Part shown: positions 55,004 to 63,596 of the stretch, piece after piece
Numbering within the stretch: the first letter of the stretch is position 1
How the letters are laid out: every line of letters starts with the position of its first letter
Origin: Alicyclobacillus tolerans
GTDB lineage: Bacteria > Bacillota > Bacilli > Alicyclobacillales > Alicyclobacillaceae
Direction of reading: 5' to 3'
NCBI RefSeq assembly: GCF_021739485.1
Contig: NZ_JAJFNK010000014.1
Location: 1 to 64,000, forward strand
DNA: 64,000 bases
The notes under the pieces: generated by a model
Databases searched by the model: none
What the model was told of the DNA's origin: nothing
What the model saw: only the letters and a program-made list of their open reading frames with translations
Position numbers and translations under genes: made by a program

Positions 55004-55567
55004 ATGTTATACGATCCAAAGAAAACAGCCATTGTCGTAATCGACCTTCAAAAGGGTATTACAGCGTTTCCGACAACCCCGCTTTCTTCGAGCGAAGTCA
55101 TTGAAAATGCAGCAAAGCTCGTCAAGAAATTCCGCGAACAGGATTCCCCAGTCTTCTTGGTCCACGTAGGTCCGCACGATGGAAAAGACGCACTGCAGCC
55201 GGTGACAGACCTTCCGCCGCAACAAGCGCATGAGCGTCCCAGTGATTGGGCTGAATTCGTCAGCGAGTTGAATCGGCAGCCAAGTGACCTTGTCATTCGC
55301 AAGCGTCAATGGGGAGCGTTCCACGGTACAGAACTCGATCTTCAACTTCGTCGACGCGGCATAGATACCATTGTACTTTGCGGCATTGCAACGAGTATTG
55401 GCGTAGAAACAACCGCAAGAGAAGCATTCCAACATGGGTACAATCAAATTTTTGTCAGTGATGCAACGACAGACCTCAACGATGAAACACACAAAACGAC
55501 ATTTACATATGTATTTCCAAAAATCGGCCGAATCCGTACAACAGAACAAGTACTTAAAAACGAATAA
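55004..55567 (+). CDS. isochorismatase-family cysteine hydrolase
   Basis: 187 aa. Catalytic triad positions: Asp14 in VVIDLQKG, Lys in VIRKRQWGAFHGTELD, and Cys126 in IVLCGIATSIGVETTAREA, with the conserved cis-peptide region GIATS. ATG at 55004 after TGAGGTG. Probably an amidase (nicotinamidase- or N-carbamoyl-type) rather than isochorismatase; substrate unknown. Confidence 0.88.
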   Translation: MLYDPKKTAIVVIDLQKGITAFPTTPLSSSEVIENAAKLVKKFREQDSPVFLVHVGPHDGKDALQPVTDLPPQQAHERPSDWAEFVSELNRQPSDLVIRKRQWGAFHGTELDLQLRRRGIDTIVLCGIATSIGVETTAREAFQHGYNQIFVSDATTDLNDETHKTTFTYVFPKIGRIRTTEQVLKNE

Positions 55568-55715
55568 CAGAAGGATAAAAATTCAATAACAACGGAAACG
55601 ACGTGTCAATTGGATGGCCAATCCACACGTCGTTTCCCATGTCATTTCCAATTTTCTAGCCTAAAACGGAAACCGTCCCCTTTTAAACGGCCTCCCCTTG
55701 GTCATTAGTCCACGA

Positions 55716-57437
55716 TTAGTTTTGTACGAGCAAAGGCACCGGCTGTGATTCGCACATTTTATTCACTGCGCTAAACAATGCTTTGACCGAGGAAGTCATG
55801 ATGTCCGCATCAATTCCGCAGCCCCAGTACTCGGTTCCATCCGTGGCAGTAATTCCGATGTAAGATACAGCTTGGGACTCCGACCCGACCTCCAGAGCGT
55901 GCTCCTTGTAGACCAGATTGGTGTACGAAAAGCCCAGATTCGTCCGGAGTGCGTTGCTGATGGCGTCCAGCCTTCCCTTTCCGGCACCTGTCAGTTCTTT
56001 GACCACGTCGTCAATGCGCACGTTGACCGTCGTTTGATAGTTGTCACTGCGCGTAAAGACATACTCCAAAAACTCGAGAGGCCGGGTCAAATTCACGTAC
56101 TCTTGCATAAAGATATCGTAGATTTCGCTGGGCATGAGTTCCTTGTGCAGTCGGTCGGAGACACTCTTGACGCGATACCCCAAGCCTTCGCGCATTTCCG
56201 CCGGCAAGTCAATCCCGTAGTTCTGCTCTAAGATGTAGCCAATGCCGCCTTTGCCGGACTGACTGTTAATCCGGATGATATCTCCTTCGTATTCGCGGCC
56301 GATGTCCTTCGGATCGATGAGCAGGTACGGCACCGTCCAGTACTTGCGCTTTCCTTTCTCGCGCCACTTCATGCCTTTAGCGATGGCGTCCTGGTGCGAT
56401 CCGGAAAACGCTGTAAATACCAGTTCTCCCGCATACGGGTGCCTTTTCCCGACAGTCATGTTGGTCAGTCGCTCGCATTCTGCCCGAATGGCCGGGATGT
56501 CTTCCAAGTTCAATTTCGGGTCTACGCCATGCGAGAACAGGTTCAGCGCGAGTGTGACCACGTCCACGTTGCCCGTGCGCTCTCCGTTGCCAAACAGCGT
56601 TCCTTCAACCCGCTGCGCGCCCGCGAGCACGCCCAGTTCTGCGTCGGCCACGCCCGTTCCCCGGTCGTTGTGCGGGTGTACGGACAAAATGACGCGATCG
56701 CGGTAGTTCAAATGGTCGCTCATAAACTCAATTTGGCTCGCATAGACGTGCGGCATGGACATGGACACGGTCGCCGGAAGATTGATGATGACCTTGTTGT
56801 CTTCAGTCGGCTGCCAAACGTCGAGCACCGCGTTGCAAATCTCGAGGGCAAAATCCATCTCGGTGCCTGTGAAGCTCTCCGGAGAATACTGGAATTGGAA
56901 GTTGCCTTCCGTTTCTTGGGCAAACTCCTTCACCATTTCCGCACCGCCGACTGCGATGTCGATGATTTCTTCCTTCGATTTGCGGAACACCTGCTCCCGC
57001 TGAGCCAAAGAAGTCGAGTTGTACAAGTGGACAATCGCCTTTTTGGCGCCTGTGAGTGCTTCGAAGGTTTTGCGGATGATGTGATCGCGCGATTGGGTCA
57101 AGACCTGAATCGTCACGTCGTCCGGAATCAAGTTTTGCTCAATCAAGGTGCGCAAAAAAGCGAACTCCGTCTCCGAGGCGGCCGGAAAGCCCACTTCGAT
57201 TTCCTTGAAGCCAATCTTCACCAGAAGTTGAAAGTATTCCAGCTTTTCCTGCAAATTCATGGGCACGATTAAGGCCTGGTTTCCGTCCCGAAGGTCTACG
57301 CTGCACCACGTGGGAGCCTCTGTGATGTACTCCTTCTGGGTCCACTTCATGCTCGGTACAGGGGGCATAAAATACTCCCGGTGATACTTCGTGTGGTTTT
57401 TCATGCCGGCAACCGCGTTCTCCTGTTTCAAAACCAT
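55716..57437 (-). CDS. leuA: 2-isopropylmalate synthase, LeuA type 2
   Basis: 573 aa, the long LeuA branch (yeast/actinobacterial and some Bacillota). Condenses 2-ketoisovalerate with acetyl-CoA, first step of leucine synthesis. Metal and substrate motifs SVDLRDGNQALIVP near residue 50, SVHPHNDRGTG near 250 and FGNGERTGNVD near 285; the C-terminal allosteric domain covers about residues 430-573. ATG at 57437 after GGGAGGGA. Expression is controlled by two tandem leucine-type T-box leaders. No other leu gene is next to it. Confidence 0.92.
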   Translation of the reverse strand: MVLKQENAVAGMKNHTKYHREYFMPPVPSMKWTQKEYITEAPTWCSVDLRDGNQALIVPMNLQEKLEYFQLLVKIGFKEIEVGFPAASETEFAFLRTLIEQNLIPDDVTIQVLTQSRDHIIRKTFEALTGAKKAIVHLYNSTSLAQREQVFRKSKEEIIDIAVGGAEMVKEFAQETEGNFQFQYSPESFTGTEMDFALEICNAVLDVWQPTEDNKVIINLPATVSMSMPHVYASQIEFMSDHLNYRDRVILSVHPHNDRGTGVADAELGVLAGAQRVEGTLFGNGERTGNVDVVTLALNLFSHGVDPKLNLEDIPAIRAECERLTNMTVGKRHPYAGELVFTAFSGSHQDAIAKGMKWREKGKRKYWTVPYLLIDPKDIGREYEGDIIRINSQSGKGGIGYILEQNYGIDLPAEMREGLGYRVKSVSDRLHKELMPSEIYDIFMQEYVNLTRPLEFLEYVFTRSDNYQTTVNVRIDDVVKELTGAGKGRLDAISNALRTNLGFSYTNLVYKEHALEVGSESQAVSYIGITATDGTEYWGCGIDADIMTSSVKALFSAVNKMCESQPVPLLVQN

Positions 57438-57498
57438 TATCAATCCCTCCCAGTCATCTGTGGAAAAAGGTTATGTGTACAAACAGTCATCTGTGTAC

Positions 57499-57840
57499 AA
57501 AAAAGCAGGTTCAATCATCCTCAAGGGACGATCGACCTGCTATCGACCGCGGTACCACCCTCGTTGATTTGGCAAGCCAAATCCAACTCAGTGCAACGTG
57601 TGCTTGTTGCGACCCCATAACGCAGGTCAGGCGTTTGAACTTACTAAGCTTTGGGCTTTTCCCTCAGCGTCGACTGCAAGGCTTTCGCGTTGTGTCGTTC
57701 GCCTGTTGGTTTTTAGCCGGTTGAGCCGTTCTGTTCAACTACTCAGGGGTGAGTACCGAAACCGGATTTCACTGCGTCGCACCAACCCGCAGCTCTCTGT
57801 GCAAAGCCGACCTCGTTTGTCCCCGTCATCGCGTTTTCGA
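57499..57840 (-). promoter_or_regulatory. T-box leader 1 (proximal), leucine specifier
   Basis: Complete T-box between the second leader and leuA on the minus strand. Stem I core AGAGAGCTGCGGGTTGGTG (read from 57798 down), specifier CTC opposite plus 57751-57753, antiterminator box AGGGTGGTACCGCGGT (57546-57561), and terminator stem AGCAGGT/ACCTGCT (57504-57541) ending in T6. Uncharged tRNA-Leu with anticodon GAG would stabilise the antiterminator and allow leuA transcription. Confidence 0.9.
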
Positions 57841-57940
57841 ATTTAATATCCGTTTTTGGTTTTCAAGGCTCGCTTTGGATCCATGCCCTTGGTTTAAATC
57901 ACGAGTCAATGACGATTGTTAAACAATAAACCCCTTAGAA

Positions 57941-58200
57941 ACGAAAACAGACCACCGCCTCGAAAAGAGACGACTGGTCATAGCCAACCGCGTTACCACT
58001 CTTGTTGGTCCGAAATACGGACCCCCTCTGCCGCAGGACAACCTGCGCAACCGATTAACGACGGTCAGTCGTCCAGGCATACTCGCGGTTCAAACGGTTC
58101 TGCCTAGCCGCTCCCGGGCGAGATTCAGGAATTCACTTACTGCGTTGCACCAACCCGCAGCTCTCTGGCAAGCTCTATTTCCTGAGTGCTCCCGTTCTAA
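57941..58200 (-). promoter_or_regulatory. T-box leader 2 (distal), leucine specifier
   Basis: Second complete T-box upstream of the first. Stem I core AGAGAGCTGCGGGTTGGTG is identical to leader 1; specifier CTC lies opposite plus 58120-58122; antiterminator AGAGTGGTAACGCGGTT near 57986-58002; terminator GACCA..CGTCTC/GAG.CG.TGGTC (57950-57979) followed by a T-rich tract. Both leaders must be passed for leuA expression. Confidence 0.88.
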
Positions 58201-58284
58201 GCGTTTTGAACAAAGGCACAATTTGTAGTCTTACGGTACCATAATTTTCTGAATGCCGTCAAGAGCAAGTTTTGTCTGTTGCAG

Positions 58285-59061
58285 CTAGAATCTCTGATTT
58301 GCATTTTTGACACTGCGCAAATGAGCCGTCAACGTCTGCGTCAAATGGTACGTATCGACGGCTGGGCTGGTGACAAAACTCGCACCGAGATCCACCACTT
58401 CCTTCGCCTGTGCCGCGTCATAGGCTGGCACTCCTACCTTCATACCGGCTCTGCTGGCGTGTTCAAATACGGTTTTGATAGCGGAACGAACCGTAGGATG
58501 AGTGACTTGATGCGGCAAGTTGTAAGAGACGGACAAGTCGGCAGCACCAATGAAAAGCAGGTCCAATCCTTGCACTTGCAGGATTTCATCGATGTTTTCA
58601 ACAGCTTCCGCGTCTTCGATCATGCCGATGACAAGCAGGTGGTCGTTTTGCTGTTGCATGTGTTCGGTCATCGGGACGTTGCCGTATTTTGCAACCCGCG
58701 TCGAACCATCGATGCCCCTCCGGCCGATGGGCGCGTATTTGGCCATATCGACGATCCGCTTTCCTTGCTCCTGGGAGATGAGGTGAGGAACCATCACTGC
58801 ATCCGCCCCCGCCTCAACCGCCCGTAAAATGGTGGCTTCGTCTTTTTGCGGGGTTCGGACAACAGACGTAATATTAGCAATTTTTGCGGCGCGGATAAAA
58901 TGTTCCATCGTCATGAGGTCCAAAGCGGAATGTTCTAAGTCAATCACGGCAAAATCGTATCCTGCATACCCTAAAATTTCGATAATAGCGGGGTCTTTGA
59001 GAGCACAAAACGTACCGTACGCAATTTCATTTCTGGACAAAACCTCTTTGAACTTATGCAT
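58285..59061 (-). CDS. HpcH/HpaI family aldolase
   Basis: 258 aa class II pyruvate aldolase. FAVIDLEHSALDLMTMEHF near residue 37 (catalytic His and metal region), AGADAVMVPHLIS near 85, IGMIEDAEAVENIDEIL near 145 (metal-binding Glu), FIGAADLSVSY near 172 (metal-binding Asp). It splits or joins a 4-hydroxy-2-oxoacid to pyruvate and an aldehyde. ATG at 59061 after AAGGAGG. In the LacI-linked sugar cluster it is likely the final cleavage enzyme. Confidence 0.89.
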   Translation of the reverse strand: MHKFKEVLSRNEIAYGTFCALKDPAIIEILGYAGYDFAVIDLEHSALDLMTMEHFIRAAKIANITSVVRTPQKDEATILRAVEAGADAVMVPHLISQEQGKRIVDMAKYAPIGRRGIDGSTRVAKYGNVPMTEHMQQQNDHLLVIGMIEDAEAVENIDEILQVQGLDLLFIGAADLSVSYNLPHQVTHPTVRSAIKTVFEHASRAGMKVGVPAYDAAQAKEVVDLGASFVTSPAVDTYHLTQTLTAHLRSVKNANQRF

Positions 59062-59100
59062 CGTTTAAACCTCCTTGGGATATTGAGAGCAGACGGATGG

Positions 59101-59991
59101 TCACGCTAGATATTCATCGACTTTGCTCTTCAGAAATACAATCGATTCTCTCATTTCGTCTAAGCCGTTCATCCCGTCTTCGATAGAAATCCAGCCTTGA
59201 AACCCGACCGACCTCAATTCGCGAAAAATCGCATCGTAGTCGTTCATGCCCTTGCCAATGACACCGTGCTGCAAAACATCGGAGTATCCCTGAGACGCGT
59301 ATTCCTTCAGCTGTTCCAATGTAGCGCCTGGTTTCAGGTAACGGTCGCTGGCGTGAACGGTCATTACCCGTTCTTTTACCTTCTTCAGTAGTTCCAATGG
59401 ATCCTCCCCGGCCACGATGGCATTGGACGGGTCGTAATTGACCCCAAACCAAGGCGATGAAATTTGGCCCACGATGTCTAAATAGACGTCGCTTTGCAAA
59501 GCAAACTCGGGATAGACCCAAAACCCGTCTTTGTAGTGGTTTTCCATGACAAGGTGTACCCTTTGTTTCTGTGCGTAATCGAGCAACTCTTGAATGGATT
59601 CGACCGTCCACAAAATCCCCTGTTCCCGGGTCACCTCAGGACGCTTCTGTCCAGACAGCACGCGGCAGCTGCGGAAGTCGTCCGGTCCCAAAAACGCCAT
59701 GACGTCAATCATCTGTTTCATTTGTTCAATTTCCCGGGTTCGAAAGGACCTATCCGGATGGGTAAAATCCGGCGAAGAACACATCATGGGAATCTGAAGT
59801 CCATGACTGTCAGCGCGTGCTTTCACTTTCATTAAGTACGCTTCGCCATACTCCTTTAAAAAACGATAATACAGTTCGAGTCCTTGTGCTCCAAGGGTTG
59901 CCGCCTGGTCAAACCAGTCGAACAAGTCCATTCTGCCATCTACCAATGGTTCTATGAACGCCTTGGGAAACGCCGCGATTTTTGCCGTCAA
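59101..59991 (-). CDS. sugar phosphate isomerase/epimerase (xylose-isomerase-like TIM barrel)
   Basis: 296 aa. TIM-barrel residues typical of the family: VMENHYKDGFWVYPEF (metal-binding Glu), FGVNYDPSNAIVAGEDP (Asp), VHASDRYLKPG (His), and GWISIEDGMNG (Glu). TTG at 59991 overlaps the stop of the upstream HPS-like gene by 4 bases. Possible roles are ketose 3-epimerase, ketose-5-phosphate epimerase (UlaE-like) or inositol-type dehydratase; context with a HUMPS protein favours an epimerase of a sugar phosphate or keto acid. Confidence 0.85.
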   Translation of the reverse strand: MTAKIAAFPKAFIEPLVDGRMDLFDWFDQAATLGAQGLELYYRFLKEYGEAYLMKVKARADSHGLQIPMMCSSPDFTHPDRSFRTREIEQMKQMIDVMAFLGPDDFRSCRVLSGQKRPEVTREQGILWTVESIQELLDYAQKQRVHLVMENHYKDGFWVYPEFALQSDVYLDIVGQISSPWFGVNYDPSNAIVAGEDPLELLKKVKERVMTVHASDRYLKPGATLEQLKEYASQGYSDVLQHGVIGKGMNDYDAIFRELRSVGFQGWISIEDGMNGLDEMRESIVFLKSKVDEYLA

Positions 59992-60662
59992 CTGTTTTTC
60001 ACCCTCTCTACTAAGTTTCGCAGGATCGCTTTCAACTCTTCACCGTTGGTGCTGGGACGAAACTCTTGGTGATCGATGACCAGCGGAGCCCCGACCACCA
60101 CCAACGGAGCGCCGTGCTTCGGCATCTGCGCAGCTTGGTCGATGCTCAGTCCTCCTACGGCTTGGACGGGGATGTTCACCGCTCCCACCACGTCGCGCAG
60201 GTGGTCGAAAGGCGTTCTTTCCGTATCTTCTCCGCGCTCGTCGAACCCCGTATGTACGATCACGTAATCGACCCCGTTTGCTTCGAGCATCTTCGCGCAT
60301 TCGACCTTGTCGGGTGCAGCGAGAATGTCTCCCATGACTTCAATCCCGTACTTTTTCGCAGCTCGGACGACAGCGCGAATGGTGGCTGGGTGTGCAACTC
60401 CCATCACAACCACGTGAGTGGCACCCGCTTTCGCCATCATTTCCGCTTCCAAGTACCCCCCGTCCATGGTCTTTAAATCAGCGACAATCGGGTGATTTGG
60501 AAACGCCTTTCGCAGTTCTTCGACAGCGTGTAGTCCTTCAGCCAAAAGCAAAGGCGTGCCTGCCTCCAGCCAGTCCACGCCGGCTTCCACGGCAACTTTG
60601 GCGACCTCAATCGCCTCTTGAATATTGGTCAGGTCAAGAGAGATTTGCACAATCGGCTTCAT
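59988..60662 (-). CDS. HUMPS-family protein (3-hexulose-6-phosphate synthase / 3-keto-gulonate-6-P decarboxylase-like)
   Basis: 224 aa TIM barrel of the OMP-decarboxylase suprafamily. IVADLKTMDGGYLEAEMMAKAGA near residue 60 is closer to hexulose-phosphate synthase (DLKTMD) than to KGPDC (DAKIAD); VIVHTGFDERGED near residue 138 and QAVGGLSIDQAA and VVGAPLV near the end complete the phosphate site. ATG at 60662. Whether it fixes formaldehyde or decarboxylates a keto-sugar phosphate cannot be settled; no 6-phospho-3-hexuloisomerase gene is in the window. Confidence 0.84.
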   Translation of the reverse strand: MKPIVQISLDLTNIQEAIEVAKVAVEAGVDWLEAGTPLLLAEGLHAVEELRKAFPNHPIVADLKTMDGGYLEAEMMAKAGATHVVVMGVAHPATIRAVVRAAKKYGIEVMGDILAAPDKVECAKMLEANGVDYVIVHTGFDERGEDTERTPFDHLRDVVGAVNIPVQAVGGLSIDQAAQMPKHGAPLVVVGAPLVIDHQEFRPSTNGEELKAILRNLVERVKNS

Positions 60663-60750
60663 TTCTGTTCCCTCATCCTTTCAGGTATTGGATGGATTCC
60701 ATGACGCACAAATGACGGTCAAAATTCCGGACAAAAAGAGAACCCCGAGA

Positions 60751-61755
60751 TTACACCGCCGCTGTAGACTCCCGGACAATCAGCCTTGGCGTCATGAAAA
60801 TATGCGAGACATCCTGCTCAGCCTGACCTGTAAGCCGCCGCAAAATGAGTTCTGCGGCTTTTTTCCCAATCATGACTGGCGATTGAGTCACGGCGGTGAC
60901 GGAGGGTGTGATTAAATTCCAGGAGTACTCCAGGTCCCCAAAGGAAACCAGCGAAACGTCGTCTGGAATTTTGATTCCCAAGTCGCGGCAGGCGCGCAAG
61001 ATGCCTGCCGTCATGTTGTTGTTGGCCGATACAAAGGCCGTCGGCAGAGGACCTCGATTTAAGAATTCCTGGACCGCAGCGTAGCCGCCCTCATACGTGA
61101 ACCCGCCATCGACTTGCAGTTCGGGAACAAACGGGATCCCGTGAATTTGAAGGGCTTTTACGACCCCTTCGTAACGCAGTTGTCCATGGATGGTATCTCG
61201 GTTGCCGTGAACGATTCCAATCCTGTGATGGCCAAGGTCCTTCAGGCAGGCAACCAGCATCTCCATTCCCAACAAATTGTTGTCTGCGACGATGTCAACA
61301 GGCAGGGATAGAACCGGCCGGTCGACCAAGACCACCGGGATCTCCCTTTGGATGATGGAGCGAATGTCGTCGTTCACCCGCCCTGTCGTGCAAAGGATCA
61401 GTCCGTCGACCCTTTTTTCGTAGAACATCCGAAGGTTCCTGTGTTCAATTTCCGGGTTCTCCTTCGTCGAACTAATCAAAATATGGTAGCCGTGTTGATA
61501 CGTCACCTCTTCAATTCCGCGCGCCAGCGCCATTTGGAACGGATTCATGATGTCTGCAAGCAATACGGCCAACGTTTTCGTCGAAGAAGAACGCAGGCTC
61601 CGGGCAATCCCGTTCGCCTGGTAATTTAACGCTTTGACAGCCTGCAAAACCTTGTCTTGGAGTTCCGGTTTGACATTCCCCTGATGATTCATCACCTTGG
61701 AAACCGTTCCTACGGAAACCCCAGCAAGTTTGGCTACGTCCCGAATCGTATTCAC
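60751..61755 (-). CDS. LacI-family transcriptional regulator
   Basis: 334 aa from the GTG at 61755 (GGGGGG upstream), which gives the canonical start VNTIRDVAKLAGVSVGTVSKVMN; an ORF extension of 42 residues upstream would run through its own operator and is unlikely. HTH at residues 3-25, hinge helix near 50, and periplasmic-binding-like effector domain (LLADIMNPFQMALARGIEE; RVDGLILCTTGR; FGDLEYSWNLITPSVTAV). Two perfect LacI-type palindromes lie in the adjacent divergent region. Confidence 0.93.
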   Translation of the reverse strand: MNTIRDVAKLAGVSVGTVSKVMNHQGNVKPELQDKVLQAVKALNYQANGIARSLRSSSTKTLAVLLADIMNPFQMALARGIEEVTYQHGYHILISSTKENPEIEHRNLRMFYEKRVDGLILCTTGRVNDDIRSIIQREIPVVLVDRPVLSLPVDIVADNNLLGMEMLVACLKDLGHHRIGIVHGNRDTIHGQLRYEGVVKALQIHGIPFVPELQVDGGFTYEGGYAAVQEFLNRGPLPTAFVSANNNMTAGILRACRDLGIKIPDDVSLVSFGDLEYSWNLITPSVTAVTQSPVMIGKKAAELILRRLTGQAEQDVSHIFMTPRLIVRESTAAV

Positions 61756-61784
61756 GGTTCCCCCCACCACACGTGGCTTCAAAA

Positions 61785-61796
61785 TGAAACGTTTCA
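61785..61796. promoter_or_regulatory. LacI-type operator, copy 1
   Basis: Perfect 12-base palindrome TGAAACGTTTCA, 30 bases upstream of the lacI-type gene, with the central CG typical of LacI-family sites. Likely autoregulatory. Confidence 0.8.
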
Positions 61797-61999
61797 CAGG
61801 AAAATTGTAGCAAAGGTAATCTTGTAACGTCAATCGCAAATAAAACAAGAGCCACAAGTCGGGGTTTTTGTCGCTTTCCAACTCGTTGGAGTCTGTCTAA
61901 GCGCTTAAAAGCCGACAAAACCACGATGGATGGCGCCCAAAACCACTTTACTTCGGGTGTTGTTGACAGACTCAGACTGAATTATCTATAATTTTCCTG

Positions 62000-62011
62000 T
62001 GAAACGTTTCA
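62000..62011. promoter_or_regulatory. LacI-type operator, copy 2
   Basis: Second identical TGAAACGTTTCA palindrome, 215 bases from the first, directly after a TTGACA-N17-TATAAT-like segment (TTGACA near 61961, TATAAT near 61986). Placed to repress the dehydrogenase promoter; the two sites could loop. Confidence 0.8.
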
Positions 62012-62242
62012 TAACATCTTAAAATCATTGATAGACCTGCCTGTTTTCGTTTTCGGAAACGCTGCGTACACAAACTAGAAACGATGGCATCCATGTCTAT
62101 GTCTTTGGTGGTTCAACATGGCTTCGCCTCGATTCGATTTTTCGTTGCACAAAACGCAAATCGGTTCGATACGAAGGCAATGGATTTTCAGTTGTCGATT
62201 TCCAGTTATCGATAAGAATCAGTGAGAAAGGTGGTTTTCGGT

Positions 62243-63280
62243 TTGAAAGCGGTTGTAAACTTCTCCGGCGGTCGAGGCAATGTGGAACTGCGCGACGTCC
62301 CAGTTCCTGAGATTGGACCCCATGACGTGCTTTTAAAGGTGAAAGGCGCAGGAGTCTGCGGCAGCGACCTGCACATGTATCACGACATTCAAGGGTTTCC
62401 GGTGAAACGGCCCGTGACCTTAGGACATGAATTTTCCGGCATCGTTGCGGATGTCGGTTCTGAAGTGAAAGGCTTTCAGGTCGGTGACCGGGTCGTCAGC
62501 GAGACTCCGGCCTACGTATGCGGCGTATGCATCTACTGCCGGACCGGCCAGTACAATTTGTGCCCGGACCGGCGCGGCTTCGGCGTTCTCGAAGATGGGG
62601 CGATGGCTGAGTATGTTAAGACGAGGGACGCGATCGTACATAAAATCCCCGACGGTGTTTCTTTCGAAAAGGCGGCGTTAACAGAGCCGTGCTGCGTAGC
62701 CTACAACGCCGTCGCCCACCACTCGAGAATCCGCCCTGGCGATTACGTGGTCGTGTTTGGCCCAGGACCGATTGGCCTGCTGTGCGTACAGATTGCAAAA
62801 CTCTTTTCCCCGGGGCAATTGACCATCGTGGGGACCCAAAGGGACAAGAACCGCCTGGAAGTCGCCAAACAATTCGGGGCAGACACGGTAATTGTGGCCG
62901 AAGAACAGGATGTTGTCCAAGAGGTCCTTTCTTACGGAGACGGCTTCGGCCCGGATTTGGTGCTCGATGCCGTCGGCATTTCGATCACCTTAAAGCAAGC
63001 CATTGATGTCGTCCGCCCCGCCGGACAGATCACGAAAATTGGCTGGGGACCGGCGCCAGTGGATTTCTCCCTGGACCCGCTGATTCAGAAAGCGGCTCGT
63101 TTACAAGGTTCCTTCAGTCACAATTACCCGATGTGGGAGAAAGTCCTGTTGATGATGGCCAAAGGTGAAATCGATCCGCTCCCGATGTCAAAAGTCTACA
63201 GCATGGAAAATTGGAAGGAAGCCTTCGACGAAATGGACTCCCTCCAACATGCCAAATCTGTTTTGGTTCCGAACCCGTAG
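62243..63280 (+). CDS. zinc-dependent medium-chain dehydrogenase (polyol/threonine dehydrogenase type)
   Basis: 345 aa MDR alcohol dehydrogenase. Catalytic zinc ligands in GVCGSDLHMYHD (Cys near residue 36) and LGHEFSG (His-Glu near 62); structural zinc cysteines in CGVCIYCRTGQYNLC near 93-107; Rossmann GPGPIGLLCVQ near 170. TTG at 62243 with GAAAGGTGG upstream is chosen over a GTG at 62222. It probably oxidises a sugar alcohol or sugar acid to the keto form for the LacI-controlled pathway. NAD versus NADP is not deduced. Confidence 0.9.
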   Translation: MKAVVNFSGGRGNVELRDVPVPEIGPHDVLLKVKGAGVCGSDLHMYHDIQGFPVKRPVTLGHEFSGIVADVGSEVKGFQVGDRVVSETPAYVCGVCIYCRTGQYNLCPDRRGFGVLEDGAMAEYVKTRDAIVHKIPDGVSFEKAALTEPCCVAYNAVAHHSRIRPGDYVVVFGPGPIGLLCVQIAKLFSPGQLTIVGTQRDKNRLEVAKQFGADTVIVAEEQDVVQEVLSYGDGFGPDLVLDAVGISITLKQAIDVVRPAGQITKIGWGPAPVDFSLDPLIQKAARLQGSFSHNYPMWEKVLLMMAKGEIDPLPMSKVYSMENWKEAFDEMDSLQHAKSVLVPNP

Positions 63281-63596
63281 AACACACCGCCCCACTGGCC
63301 GATTCGGGTCAAGCGGCCGCTCTGCGAAAGGGGATTTTGGAAGGACGCGCACATACAAAAATTGAACGATAACCCCATCGTGTACAAGTGTTATTTGCCA
63401 TTGCTGGTTCAGAGGCAGACCCATGATGCAACCGTCAGTGCTATGGCGTGTTTGCACAAGAGGACTGAACCTACCCTGCAATGGCAACCTTTTTGTTACA
63501 AACCCTTGTGTTTGCGCACTCCACAATATATGATTTTGTAAAATAATATATTATTACAATAAACAATATATTAGTTGCAGAAAGGAGGACAGGTTT
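63281..63596. promoter_or_regulatory. intergenic region with AT-rich palindrome before the GntR gene
   Basis: No gene in the first ~240 bases. The right end is very AT-rich and holds a perfect 14-base palindrome AATAATATATTATT (63542-63555) flanked by a direct repeat ACAATATAT (63523-63531 and 63563-63571), a candidate autoregulatory site for the GntR gene. Confidence 0.5.

Larger units (their letters stand above)
61756..62242. promoter_or_regulatory. divergent control region with two LacI-type operators
   Basis: About 490 bases without a gene between the LacI regulator and the dehydrogenase. The right half has no recognised element beyond the ribosome site of the dehydrogenase gene. The two operator copies are listed separately. 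Confidence 0.6.

Noticed and set aside
56394..57272. Long plus-strand frame opposite leuA
   Set aside because: Shadow of leuA; no start context and no known motifs.
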